Source: an uncultured Bacteroidota bacterium (lineage in GTDB: Bacteria; Bacteroidota; Bacteroidia; Chitinophagales; Chitinophagaceae). Taken from it: 34,459 nucleotides of DNA. Both the position numbers and the translations under genes were made by a program. The stretch is taken from contig CAISOH010000133.1 of assembly GCA_903887005.1 (NCBI GenBank), forward strand, positions 1 through 34,459, given 5' to 3'. Of the stretch, positions 16,833-24,901 are shown piece after piece; position 1 is the first letter of the stretch; every line of letters begins with the position of its first letter. Below the pieces are notes generated by a model. That model saw nothing but the letters and a program-made list of their open reading frames with translations. It searched no databases and was not told the origin of the DNA.

Positions 16833-16918
16833 TTAACTTAAGAATCCCAAACCCGAAGGGTTGATATTATTATAGCAAATTCATTAATTTTTGTGTAAAA
16901 CCCCGAAGGGGTGATATA
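16833..16918 (-). repeat. cccgaaggg interspersed repeats
   Basis: 16833-16864 is the reverse complement of the two blocks at 12871-12903. 50 bases on, 16899-16918 (aaccccgaaggggtgatata) repeats the stem-plus-gatat pattern of 16850-16869 (aacccgaagggttgatatta). The base changes in the two arms are compensatory (accc/gggt against cccc/gggg), which points to a conserved hairpin. Confidence 0.75.
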
Positions 16919-17065
16919 ATTTACTCGTTAAGTTAATGACAACTGCTTAAAAACCTTCTGTTTTAATAATAAATGTACATATTTATCCGGTATAGTGAAA
17001 TATTGATCGATACAAAAACGCCAGGCCGGGCCAATCATTGTGAGATCACCCAATTAACTATTTAA

Positions 17066-17180
17066 TACCAATACCTGCAGTAAATTAGTCCAAAAAAATG
17101 CGGGTAATAGATAACACCTCCCTTTAGGGTCGGGGCTTATTGGCAAATGAGTTCAGACTAATTTTAAATGAGTATTGGTA
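17066..17180. mobile_element. MITE-like 115-base unit with split inverted repeats
   Basis: The left end taccaatac (17066-17074), 7 bases, aaattagtc (17082-17090) is mirrored at the right end by gactaattt (17156-17164), 7 bases, gtattggta (17172-17180). Both 9-base blocks match exactly and the 7-base spacers do not. The interior includes a ctccctttagggtcgggg hairpin-like core. No target-site duplication is clear and no transposase is present, so the mobile label is an inference. Confidence 0.4.
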
Positions 17181-17195
17181 TCACCTATTACCCAA

Positions 17196-17498
17196 TCATC
17201 CCGTAGCAGCCCACAACGGCACTGGCACCATTTCCGCCTCGCGCAGCATAGAGAAGAGCAGCCCGCCGTTTTTTAACTCTACGGGCTGAATGTCTTTTAC
17301 AGCCAGCATCTTCCAGCACATAGTACGTCCGTGGCGATCAATGAATGTTGCTTCTTCTTTCTTGCCTGCTTCGCGCGCGGCTGCTATTGCATGCTCCACA
17401 TTGTCCCCATATACCAATCGCCACTGTTCTTCGTATTGGTCAGTAGGGTGTCCTTCACATTCTATACGATAAATGATTTGTGCTGTAAATGACATCAT
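17196..17498 (-). CDS. DUF4288-like small protein
   Basis: 100 residues (MMSFTAQIIYRIECEG start; the second Met is equally possible). The order of features, a strand (QIIYRIEC), EEQWRLVYGDNVEHAIAAAR, a GK..EATFIDRHGR turn and a strand WKMLAVKDIQPVE, then an acidic/aromatic end, resembles the DUF4288 domain, small cytosolic proteins without a known function. No signal or membrane segment is present. It lies between a LiaF-like gene (127 bases upstream) and the LytTR kinase gene (501 bases downstream) on the same strand. Confidence 0.7.
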   Translation of the reverse strand: MMSFTAQIIYRIECEGHPTDQYEEQWRLVYGDNVEHAIAAAREAGKKEEATFIDRHGRTMCWKMLAVKDIQPVELKNGGLLFSMLREAEMVPVPLWAATG

Positions 17499-17601
17499 AA
17501 GCGTAGTTATTTAGTTGAAAGTCAAAAATTGTTAATTTAATAGCTGTATTTTATAGGCTCATTGCCCAATCCATTGTAATCAATCCCAATTCTCAATTAC
17601 A

Positions 17602-17619
17602 TCCCGATAGCTATCGGGA
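17602..17619. repeat. 18-base perfect palindrome tcccgatagctatcggga
   Basis: It lies 7 bases after the stop of the minus-strand LiaF-like gene. The core ccgatagctatcgg recurs at 19920-19939, and a decayed form (cccgttagctatcagg) is at about 19803-19818. In all cases it is intergenic. It may act as a transcription end signal or be an iterated genomic palindrome. Confidence 0.75.
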
Positions 17620-17625
17620 CCAAAC

Positions 17626-18375
17626 CTAATATGATTTTATTTCAATGTTGCCAAAGGAGCAATTACCCCTCAGGATAAGTATTTTCTTTGTTTCATTGTT
17701 TGTAGCAGTTTGTATGGTCCGTTCATCTTCTACATTGCCAAAGGAAGGGTTTATTTCATTTTGTATTTCCCAGTGAGAGGGTACAATCAGTTCCACTCCG
17801 CCAAAAGATACCCGGAAATCCAACACAACTGACGGCCCGCTGAAATCGGCCTGAGTGAGATTTAGTTCGCAACCTGCGAACGTCACCGCAACAGTACCAC
17901 CCTTAAAATCTTTTGAAGTAACAACCTCTTTTCTGCCGCCAAAGGTTACATCAATATTCAGGTCTCCGTCCACGTTTATAGAAGTATTGATGACGCCTGC
18001 TTTCGGATAGCAACGTTGCCTGCGGGGGCGCAGTGCAATTGCCAGACCTATTAAAATAATCATAGCAGGCCACACATAATGCCTTGATGGCTTGCCCATT
18101 ATCATGAATTGTGGTATAAGGTTTGCGGTTCCGATTACAAGCAGTATCCACCAGGCATTGTTACGAAAGTTGTTTTTTATGCCTATTAAGATACCGATGA
18201 CAATTAATATCCAGGGCCATGAAAATTCCAGTTCTATGCAGGGTAGCAGGCCCATGGTCTTAAGCATCAGCAAAATGCCTATTATGGCAACAGCAATTCC
18301 GAAGAATACCCTGTTCTTTTGCCTGTGTGCCTGCCATTGGTTAAAATCTACCCGGTTATAATTACGGTCGCGCAT
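17626..18375 (-). CDS. LiaF-like four-helix membrane protein with C-terminal beta domain
   Basis: 249 residues from ATG 18375 (MRDRNYNRVDFNQW); the open frame to 18411 adds residues that do not look natural. A short cytosolic N-terminus precedes four hydrophobic helices (about 22-40, 48-65, 70-85 and 97-113). The soluble half is a repetitive beta structure (INVDGDLNIDVTFGGRKEVV, then FAGCELNLTQADFSG, FGGVELIVPSHW, FGNVEDER, CSFGNIEIKSY) typical of the LiaF / cell-wall-active antibiotic response C-terminal domain. In Firmicutes LiaF restrains a LytS-like or NarL-type envelope stress kinase; in Bacteroidota such proteins often occur near LytTR two-component genes, as here. A role as sensor partner of the kinase at 15642-16694 is inferred from position only. 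Confidence 0.8.
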   Translation of the reverse strand: MRDRNYNRVDFNQWQAHRQKNRVFFGIAVAIIGILLMLKTMGLLPCIELEFSWPWILIVIGILIGIKNNFRNNAWWILLVIGTANLIPQFMIMGKPSRHYVWPAMIILIGLAIALRPRRQRCYPKAGVINTSINVDGDLNIDVTFGGRKEVVTSKDFKGGTVAVTFAGCELNLTQADFSGPSVVLDFRVSFGGVELIVPSHWEIQNEINPSFGNVEDERTIQTATNNETKKILILRGNCSFGNIEIKSY

Positions 18376-18411
18376 TACTTTCAGTTTGTCTGTCAAAAGT
18401 ATATATAGCAA

Positions 18412-18607
18412 ATACCGTGCAAAAGTGATATTAGGTGAGAAAATAATTTAAGTCGGTAAATAGGGGGATATGGTCGGTGAATGAAAATTAGCTGATGTGC
18501 TGATTAGCTGATTGATTTCGTTTCAAAGGGTATCCATATCGTGCAGTTAGCAAATTTAAAGTCTATAAGTAACTGCTAATTGCCAACTGTCAACTGCTAA
18601 CTATTTT
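18412..18607. repeat. aactgctaa / gccaactgtcaactgctaac repeat cluster
   Basis: From 18540 to 18625 variants of ttagcaa, aactgctaattgcc and aactgtcaactgctaac recur in both orientations. The last one includes the stop codon of the OmpA-domain gene. It resembles the simple aactgc/aactgt repeats common between genes in Bacteroidota. The rest of the gap shows nothing else. Confidence 0.5.
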
Positions 18608-19702
18608 TCAGTTAGCAATTTTTATAAATTCCACTCTTCTGTTGTTTTCTTTTCCTTCGGGTGTATTGTTGAGTTGTAAGGGTTTACCGGAACCAAATCC
18701 TTTGGCGGTTAGCCGGGTTTTGTCTATGCCATAGCGCGTTAACTGCTTTATCACTTCATTGGCCCGGTCCAGCGATAATTTTAGATTTGCCACGGGGTCG
18801 CCATCGCTGTCGGTATGGCCGTCTATTTCCAGTTTTACAGCCGGATTTTGTTTTAGCCATGCCGCCAGTTGCAATATAAAACCTGCCGCGGAAGTCATTA
18901 TAGTTGATTTGTTTACGGCAAAGTGAATGGCATGGGTAATGAACTTTTTGTCGGTCAGTATCCTGTTCAGTTCATTGCCGGGTGGGCCGGTGGAGATCTT
19001 AAAATTACTGAACCGTACAGACGGATTACCGCTTGCATAGGTATTGCCGGTTATTGTAAGGTTTGCCGGAGGGAAATTACAATCGGGTATGTAATAAATA
19101 CGGTCATCGTCCATATACAGGCTGATAGAGGGGTTTATATAGCGGTAGGTGTAATGATGCCAGACATTATATTTAAACGTTTCGGGGCAATGCCCGAAAG
19201 AGGTGTCATCAGGGCTCATGGAAAGAACAGACTGGATTTCCCCGGTACCAAAAACCCTGTTGTAAAAAATATAATTACCAATGGCGTCATAAAAAGTAAC
19301 TGCGACATCGCATCTTTCTTTTTCCGTCAGGGCATCGAATTCCAGGTTGAATGTATCGCTCAGATAGTTGGTGGTATCTAAATCGGGCGCTAAAGGGATA
19401 TTGTTTTCATGCGAATGGATTTCCAGTATATGTTCTCCGTTTGTATCTCTTACTGCAATATCGTAACCGTTAGTGTTTTTCAGGCTTACTTTCAGATTGA
19501 GGTCCATGGTGGAAGAGGCATATAACAGCCAGTGGTTAGGGAATTTCCCTACTGAATCAGTACTGAAATCGTCTTCAAATATTATTTTATTTTTTTGGTG
19601 GGTATTATCATTGGTTTTTACGACACCCTGCTGGCAGTAGCACGGGATATGGGGTATCACCATCGCGATAAACAATATGTGGCAATACTTCTTATTGAGC
19701 AA
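18608..19702 (-). CDS. OmpA-family outer-membrane protein with an N-terminal lectin-like region
   Basis: 364 residues from a TTG at 19702, which gives MLNKKYCHILFIAMVIPHIP, a usable signal peptide. The frame is open to 19801, but that extension includes YPLRTLRTLRE, a translation of the ctttgcgaa tandem repeat, and is rejected. The middle (IIFEDDFSTDSVGKFPNHW ... FDALTEKERCDVAVTFYD ... WHHYTYRYINPSISLYMDD) looks like a jelly-roll/LamG-type fold. The C-terminal 110 residues are an OmpA peptidoglycan-binding domain: LEIDGHTDSDGDP, LSLDRANEVIKQL, GIDKTRLTAKGFGSGKP and NNRRVEF. It should tether the outer membrane to peptidoglycan. The stop lies inside a gctaactg repeat. Confidence 0.85.
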   Translation of the reverse strand: MLNKKYCHILFIAMVIPHIPCYCQQGVVKTNDNTHQKNKIIFEDDFSTDSVGKFPNHWLLYASSTMDLNLKVSLKNTNGYDIAVRDTNGEHILEIHSHENNIPLAPDLDTTNYLSDTFNLEFDALTEKERCDVAVTFYDAIGNYIFYNRVFGTGEIQSVLSMSPDDTSFGHCPETFKYNVWHHYTYRYINPSISLYMDDDRIYYIPDCNFPPANLTITGNTYASGNPSVRFSNFKISTGPPGNELNRILTDKKFITHAIHFAVNKSTIMTSAAGFILQLAAWLKQNPAVKLEIDGHTDSDGDPVANLKLSLDRANEVIKQLTRYGIDKTRLTAKGFGSGKPLQLNNTPEGKENNRRVEFIKIAN

Positions 19703-19722
19703 AATAGAGCAATAAATTATCT

Positions 19723-19750
19723 CACGCAAAGTTCGCAAAGTTCGCAAAGG
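19723..19750 (-). repeat. Tandem ctttgcgaa repeat upstream of the OmpA-domain gene
   Basis: On the minus strand it reads ctttgcgaactttgcgaact, then ttgcgtg, a familiar Bacteroidota intergenic tandem. It lies 21 bases before the chosen TTG start, in the likely 5' leader or promoter region. Confidence 0.7.
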
Positions 19751-19910
19751 ATAATTATTTAATATTATTAATGAGCAATTACATAAAAGCCCAGAATGCA
19801 TTCCCGTTAGCTATCAGGAAAATAAATACCTTGCACGCTAAAATTATTGGCACAGACAGCGAACAGGCATCAGAGACGCAAACATTGGCAGAGACGCGCA
19901 ACCATCATCG

Positions 19911-19946
19911 GAGACGCAAGCTCCGATAGCTATCGGAGCGTCTCTA
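19911..19946. terminator. gagacgc-gctccgatagctatcggagc hairpin after the NHL gene
   Basis: The 20-base perfect palindrome at 19920-19939 is flanked by gagacg (19911-19916) and cgtctc (19939-19944). It begins 13 bases after the stop of the minus-strand gene at 19960. Related gagacgc units occur at 19872, 19890 and 19911. This fits either a terminator without a U-run or a member of the gtagagacgc...gcgtctctac repeat type. Confidence 0.6.
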
Positions 19947-19959
19947 CAAATGTGTTTGT

Positions 19960-21741
19960 TTAATGGCTTACTATTACCTTTTCACTCCAGCTTCCGTGGG
20001 CTGTAACTGCGTTGATGAAGTATAGGCCATTTGATGCATTCATTTTTATGTCTAATGGCTTGTTGGTATCAGTTGTATATTCTTTTACTTTTTCACCGAC
20101 AACATTGGTAATAACGATATGAGCTTCCTCCTCATTATTTGAAGTCAGTTTAATCGTAAACGTACCATCATTTGGATTTGGCCAGGCATTAATTACATTT
20201 TCTCCGATTGAAGAATTGACAGAGGAAACCCCTGTAAGGCAGGGTAGCACCGTAAATACGTATCTGAGAGTTCCAGTACCGCCGCAAGCGCTGATTACGG
20301 TATAGTAAATAGTATCAATACCTGGTGAAACCCCGGTAACTACGCCGGAACCATTAACAGTTGAAATTGTTGGGTCACTGCTACTCCAGGATCCCCCGGA
20401 AACATTTTCGTAAAGAATAACAGGAACACCGGGGCAGGTATTATTGAGCCCTAATATTTTGCCCATATAGGGCGCATTACTAACCGTCAGATTTGTCATT
20501 ACACTGGAAGAGCCGGTAGTGTAGATTATAGTAGTAACACCCGCTGCTACAGCTGTAACTATTCCTGTTGATGCACCTATTGTTGCAACTGATGGATTAG
20601 TGCTGCTCCAGCTGCCACCGGCAGTTGCATCACTAAAAGAGGAGATTACACCAATGCATAAATTGGTAACTCCTGTTATCGGGCTCAAAGGCACAGTAAT
20701 ATTGCTTATTTTACGTACGCGATTATTGTTCATATCTCCAATATAGAGGCTCCCTGAACCATCGAGTGCTATTCCGGTAGGATTATTTAATTGGGCGGAT
20801 GTTGCTGCCCCGCCATCACCACCATAACCTATTGTAGTACCTGCAATTGTAGTGATACCCCCAAGTGGATTTATTTTGCGGATAAGGCTGGTGCCTTGTT
20901 CTGAAACAAGTAAATTACTGTTGGCGTCAATAACAATACTGCTTGGGTGATTGGCAATTACAAATGTGGTGATGAACCCCGATGTTGCAGTCACTTTACG
21001 GATCCTGGAATTACCCCAATCTGCAATATACATATCCCCGTTCCCGGCAACAGCGACACCTTCAGGATTCCATAAACTCGCTGATATTGCAGGGCCGCTA
21101 TCACCGCTCCACGTAGGTACTCCATTTCCGGCAAACGTACTTATGATCCCTGATGTATTTACTTTACGGATAACGTTATTCCCATAATCTGCTATATACA
21201 TATTCCCGGTTGCGTCAAAAGCAACACTTGTTGGAAATTGTAACCCTGCGTTGGTTGCTGCAGATCCATCACCGGTATATGCGAACGTTCCATTTCCTGC
21301 AACTGTTGTGATGATACCGGAGGCATCTACTTTAAGGATTTTGGAATCTCCCTGGTCTGCAATATACACATTCCCGCTTCCGTCAACTGCGACACCCATA
21401 GGGGTATATAAATCACTTGCCGTAGCTGGTATTCCGCTGCCACTAAATCCCATAGTGCCCGTGCCGGCAAATGTGCTGATTATGCCTGATGGAGTTACCT
21501 TCCTTATGCGGTTGTTGTTCTGGTCGGCAATATAAATATTCCCGTAGGCATCAACTGCAACGCCAAAAGGATTATATAATTCTTTTGCAATGGCGGGGCT
21601 TCCTTCACCGTTGTATCCGGGAGCTCCGTTACCTGCTATCGTATTAATGATTTGGGCCTGTAAATGGCCTGACAAACCAAAAGCAAAAAGAGCAAATAAC
21701 AAAAGGCGGGTATTCCAGGCACTTAAGTAGTGTTTCATCAC
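19960..21741 (-). CDS. Secreted NHL-repeat beta-propeller protein with Ig-like domains and T9SS type A sorting domain
   Basis: 593 residues. A signal peptide (RLLLFALFAFGLSGHLQAQ, about 12-30) precedes six NHL blades, each of the form I-x-T-x-AGNG...GDGGPA..A.L..P.GVAVD..GN.YIAD..N..IRKV. The fifth blade (FITTFVIANHPSSIVIDA) lacks the AGNG...GDGG insertion. Two BIG2/Ig-like units follow (GGSWSSTNPSVATIG; GGSWSSSDPTISTVNG). The C-terminus is a T9SS type A domain (NAWPNPNDGTFTIKL ... NASNGLYFINAV). The protein should cross the outer membrane by T9SS and be attached at the surface or released; a binding role is likely, but the ligand is unknown. A degraded relative is at 134-1012. Confidence 0.9.
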   Translation of the reverse strand: MMKHYLSAWNTRLLLFALFAFGLSGHLQAQIINTIAGNGAPGYNGEGSPAIAKELYNPFGVAVDAYGNIYIADQNNNRIRKVTPSGIISTFAGTGTMGFSGSGIPATASDLYTPMGVAVDGSGNVYIADQGDSKILKVDASGIITTVAGNGTFAYTGDGSAATNAGLQFPTSVAFDATGNMYIADYGNNVIRKVNTSGIISTFAGNGVPTWSGDSGPAISASLWNPEGVAVAGNGDMYIADWGNSRIRKVTATSGFITTFVIANHPSSIVIDANSNLLVSEQGTSLIRKINPLGGITTIAGTTIGYGGDGGAATSAQLNNPTGIALDGSGSLYIGDMNNNRVRKISNITVPLSPITGVTNLCIGVISSFSDATAGGSWSSTNPSVATIGASTGIVTAVAAGVTTIIYTTGSSSVMTNLTVSNAPYMGKILGLNNTCPGVPVILYENVSGGSWSSSDPTISTVNGSGVVTGVSPGIDTIYYTVISACGGTGTLRYVFTVLPCLTGVSSVNSSIGENVINAWPNPNDGTFTIKLTSNNEEEAHIVITNVVGEKVKEYTTDTNKPLDIKMNASNGLYFINAVTAHGSWSEKVIVSH

Positions 21742-21977
21742 GGGTATAATTTTTTTACTAAACTACGATAATTTTTATTTTCTGCAAGATTTAATTATAA
21801 AACACGGCTACAGGCGTGTTCAGGATTGATTTTACTTTAGTCATTTTCAGAAGAAAAATAAATGATTATTAACCAGAAGCTAATAACAAATAAAAAATTA
21901 AAACCTATTGAAGAATTCCTTAAATTTGTTTTTGGTAATTCGAAAAGAATATTCACAAGCTTTCTAAAGCCTCATTT
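21742..21977. other. Divergent intergenic region between two T9SS cargo genes
   Basis: 236 AT-rich bases that must hold two promoters. On the plus strand TAAATTTG at 21921-21928 fits the -7 consensus. The 14 bases just before the ATG (aagctttctaaagcc, 21958-21972) recur in slightly altered form before the tandem paralogue (aagcattctaaaacc, 24883-24897). Confidence 0.55.
21921..21928 (+). promoter_or_regulatory. Candidate -7 box TAAATTTG for the 21978 gene
   Basis: Exact fit to TAnnTTTG, 49 bases before the ATG. The nearest TTG (21908-21910) is too close to be the -33 element, so support rests on the -7 box alone. Confidence 0.35.
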
Positions 21978-24815
21978 ATGAATCTTAAAAATACCTTCCT
22001 TTTTGCATTGTTATTTTCAGGAGTTAGCTACTCTGCTAATGCACAGTACTGCCCGCCAAATATAGATTTTGAAACGGGGACTACCAGTAACTGGCAGTAC
22101 TTTAGGGGAAGTGTATCAAGTGGGCCTGTTTACACATTCATAAGTTGTCCCCCAACCATAGGTTTGCATACGCTTACCGCCGGAACCGATACAGATTATT
22201 ATGGGGGATTCCCAATTGTTGGCGGGGGATTATATTCCTTGAGATTGGGTCATGATACCAATAATATGAATTCTGACAGAGCGCAATATAATATACATGT
22301 ACCTACAGGTGGGTCTATTTATAATCTTATTTATCATTATGCCGTTGTCATGGAGGATCCAGCTCACTCAGCATCACAACAACCACGAATGACGATAAAA
22401 GCATTTGATTCATCTACCGGGCATGTGATTGGATGTGATTCGATATGCTTTGTGGCTTCTTCCAAATTATTTGGTTTTATAAAGTCAGCTTATTATCATG
22501 CCATAAGTGATACGGTTTGGTACAGGCCGTGGACAGTGGGGAATATGAATTTCGAAGGGTGGGGAGGACATACAATTACTGTGGAATATACTGTTGGCGG
22601 ATGTTCCGCAGGTGGGCACTTTGGTTATGGATATATTGATATGGATTGCGGCCTTTTTGCTACTCAAATCATAACATGCGGAACTCCGACAGTAACGCTC
22701 AAGGGGCCGGGCTATTACAAATCTTACCGGTGGTGCGATTCTGCAACTATGGGAACAACGATTGATACCACACAGAATATTACTATTCCTACTCCAACTA
22801 AGATTACTAAGTATGCTGTTATTCTGACTCCTCCTCCTGGGTACGGTTGTGTAGATACGCTTTATACCATTGTAGTTCCAAAGGTGCCATGTTCAAGTAC
22901 GCCCTTTACAGGCAGCGCATATTCCACGAAAGCTTCTGTTTGTGGAGACCCCGATACGCTTACTGTTACGGGCTATTCCATGATTTGCGGCCTTACATTC
23001 CAATGGCAATCTTCTATAGATAATACTGTTTGGGCTAATATTGCCGGGGCTACCATTTCATCCTATCCATATTATAATCCTTATGCTTCGCTTTATTACC
23101 GTTGTGCTGTCACATGCACTGCAAGCGGACTAACGGCTTATTCAAGCCCAGTCTATGTTCCGGCGATAGCAGGCGTGGGATTGACGAGTGTGGTTAATCA
23201 ACCTGATACTATGTGCAATGGCGCAGAATTTTATGTGAGCGCTTGCGGGTCATCAACTGCGTTTAAAGTGACAAGTTATTATGGCGATGGGACTTCGGAC
23301 ATTACTCCGCTCTCAACAACCGGTGTGCGCCATGCAGATATATTTCACCATTATGACTTTCCAGGTACTTACTCAATAAAGCAGGTTTTATATGATGGCG
23401 CATTTCCAGTTGACTCAGTTGCATTTTCTTATCAATATTTATTTTGCAGTACGTTTCCCGTATTCTTTTATTTAGATAATAATTTGAATTGTGTTTTTGA
23501 TTCAGGCGATGAACATCTTTTTGTACAATATCAAACTGAAGTTGATTCGAACGGAATACCAATTGATACTATTTCCGCCACAAGCGGCTTTTATTTCCAT
23601 GCCCGTGGACTGCCGGGAACTGTTTACAGTTTCAGGGTTTTATCGCCTTCTACGGCACTGACTTTTACTTGCCCTTCTTCTGGTATCTTATACGACACTG
23701 TTCAGAACAATGTAAACAATTACCCGGTAAATTATTTTGGTTTGAATTGTTCTTCGTCATCAATTTTTGACCTAAGTGTACATGATGTAATAGCTGTAAC
23801 TGGCCTCCACGACCAAGTAGGAAATGTATATGTACATTCTTCGAGTCTATGTGGTTCAATAACTACAGCTACCGTTACCTTAAATTATAGTCCTAAGTAT
23901 TCCGGCATTTATTCTTATTTATCAACTAGCTCTAATATCGGTAATACAGTTCAATGGTCGCTGACAGGGCTAACAACTAAACCAACGTATATTTATTATT
24001 ATGTAGTCAGCGGTGCGAAATTTTTAAAAGTTGGAGATACAGTTCTTACGGGAGTCAGAATTGATCCTATAACCGGAGATAATGATACTTCAAATAACAC
24101 CGAGGTCATTAATGACACCGTGAAGGCAGGTTGCGATCCCAATTTTATTTTAGTCAACCCGGCAGGATGTTTACCACCCGACACAAGTGTGACAACCTTG
24201 AAATACACCATTAGCTTTGAGAACACCGGAAACGATACCGCCCATAATATCAATGTTATGGATACATTGTCAGATAGTGTTGATCCCCGTACCTTGGTAA
24301 TAATCGATGCTTCCGCACAAATGGATATTGCATCTTTCAATATAGGCGGGAAGAATATAGTGAAATTTGATTTTCCCGGTATCAATCTTTTAGACAGTTC
24401 ACATTACGGGCAATGCAGGGGAATGGTGATGTTCAATATAAAGACAAGACCGGGGTTGGCAGATGGTACAACCATAGATAACCATGCGGGTATTTTCTTT
24501 GATATTAACCCGGTGGTGCTGACCAATACGGTGGAAAATATTGTTGGTTGCCCGAACCTTAAAGTACCTGAAGTTAGTAATACGCATAAAGTGGAATTGT
24601 ATCCTAATCCGGCAAATGATGAATTGGTGATAAGGATGGATAAAGAGGCGTACAGTTCCTTTGTGATTACTGATGAGGTAGGGCAGATGCTGATACAGCA
24701 AAATTTGTCTGCACAACAAATGAAGGTAAACATTAAGACGCTTCCGGCAGGGCTTTATTACATAACTTTAAAAGGGAATAATGGAACCGTTGTAAAGAAG
24801 TTTGTGAAGATGTGA
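21978..24815 (+). CDS. Large T9SS cargo protein with PKD-like and DUF11/DUF7619-like domains (tandem copy 1)
   Basis: 945 residues. The signal peptide (MNLKNTFLFALLFSGVSYSA) is followed by a conserved module starting YCPPNIDFETGTTSNWQYF. Next are Ig-like segments with paired cysteines (CGDPDTLTVTGYSMICGLTFQWQS), a PKD-like turn (HHYDFPGTYSIKQVLYDG), a calcium-binding-like DNNLNCVFDSGDE loop, then a conserved-repeat domain (TLKYTISFENTGNDTAHNI ... DNHAGIFFDINPVVLTNTV) that matches the DUF7619/DUF11 type. The protein ends in a T9SS type A domain (VELYPNPANDELVIRMD ... LPAGLYYITLKG ... VKKFVKM). It should be secreted and surface-held; adhesion is a guess from architecture. Its paralogue follows 86 bases downstream. 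Confidence 0.88.
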   Translation: MNLKNTFLFALLFSGVSYSANAQYCPPNIDFETGTTSNWQYFRGSVSSGPVYTFISCPPTIGLHTLTAGTDTDYYGGFPIVGGGLYSLRLGHDTNNMNSDRAQYNIHVPTGGSIYNLIYHYAVVMEDPAHSASQQPRMTIKAFDSSTGHVIGCDSICFVASSKLFGFIKSAYYHAISDTVWYRPWTVGNMNFEGWGGHTITVEYTVGGCSAGGHFGYGYIDMDCGLFATQIITCGTPTVTLKGPGYYKSYRWCDSATMGTTIDTTQNITIPTPTKITKYAVILTPPPGYGCVDTLYTIVVPKVPCSSTPFTGSAYSTKASVCGDPDTLTVTGYSMICGLTFQWQSSIDNTVWANIAGATISSYPYYNPYASLYYRCAVTCTASGLTAYSSPVYVPAIAGVGLTSVVNQPDTMCNGAEFYVSACGSSTAFKVTSYYGDGTSDITPLSTTGVRHADIFHHYDFPGTYSIKQVLYDGAFPVDSVAFSYQYLFCSTFPVFFYLDNNLNCVFDSGDEHLFVQYQTEVDSNGIPIDTISATSGFYFHARGLPGTVYSFRVLSPSTALTFTCPSSGILYDTVQNNVNNYPVNYFGLNCSSSSIFDLSVHDVIAVTGLHDQVGNVYVHSSSLCGSITTATVTLNYSPKYSGIYSYLSTSSNIGNTVQWSLTGLTTKPTYIYYYVVSGAKFLKVGDTVLTGVRIDPITGDNDTSNNTEVINDTVKAGCDPNFILVNPAGCLPPDTSVTTLKYTISFENTGNDTAHNINVMDTLSDSVDPRTLVIIDASAQMDIASFNIGGKNIVKFDFPGINLLDSSHYGQCRGMVMFNIKTRPGLADGTTIDNHAGIFFDINPVVLTNTVENIVGCPNLKVPEVSNTHKVELYPNPANDELVIRMDKEAYSSFVITDEVGQMLIQQNLSAQQMKVNIKTLPAGLYYITLKGNNGTVVKKFVKM

Positions 24816-24901
24816 TTTAATTCAAAATTCAAAAGCCAAAATTCAAAGAGGAGAAGTCTGATCAAAAAAAAAATAGTTAGAAGCATTCTAAAACCAAAGT
24901 T

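Larger units (their letters stand above)
16695..17195. other. 501-base gene-free stretch with several repeats
   Basis: No coding frame was accepted. It holds gcgcaaag runs (about 16745-16761), two cccgaaggg stem repeats (16849-16864 and 16899-16918), the inverted copy of the 12871 repeat, and a MITE-like inverted-repeat unit (17066-17180). It separates the kinase gene from the DUF4288-like gene, so these two are unlikely to share one transcript without its own promoter here. Confidence 0.6.

Noticed and set aside
17626-18411. Longer LiaF-like protein starting at 18411
   Set aside because: The extra residues MLYILLTDKLKV do not resemble the family start; MRDRNYNR at 18375 does.
23302-24733. 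Several antisense frames of 64-128 residues opposite the T9SS cargo genes
   Set aside because: They mirror conserved coding sequence, appear in both paralogues only as shadows, and lack signals or family motifs.
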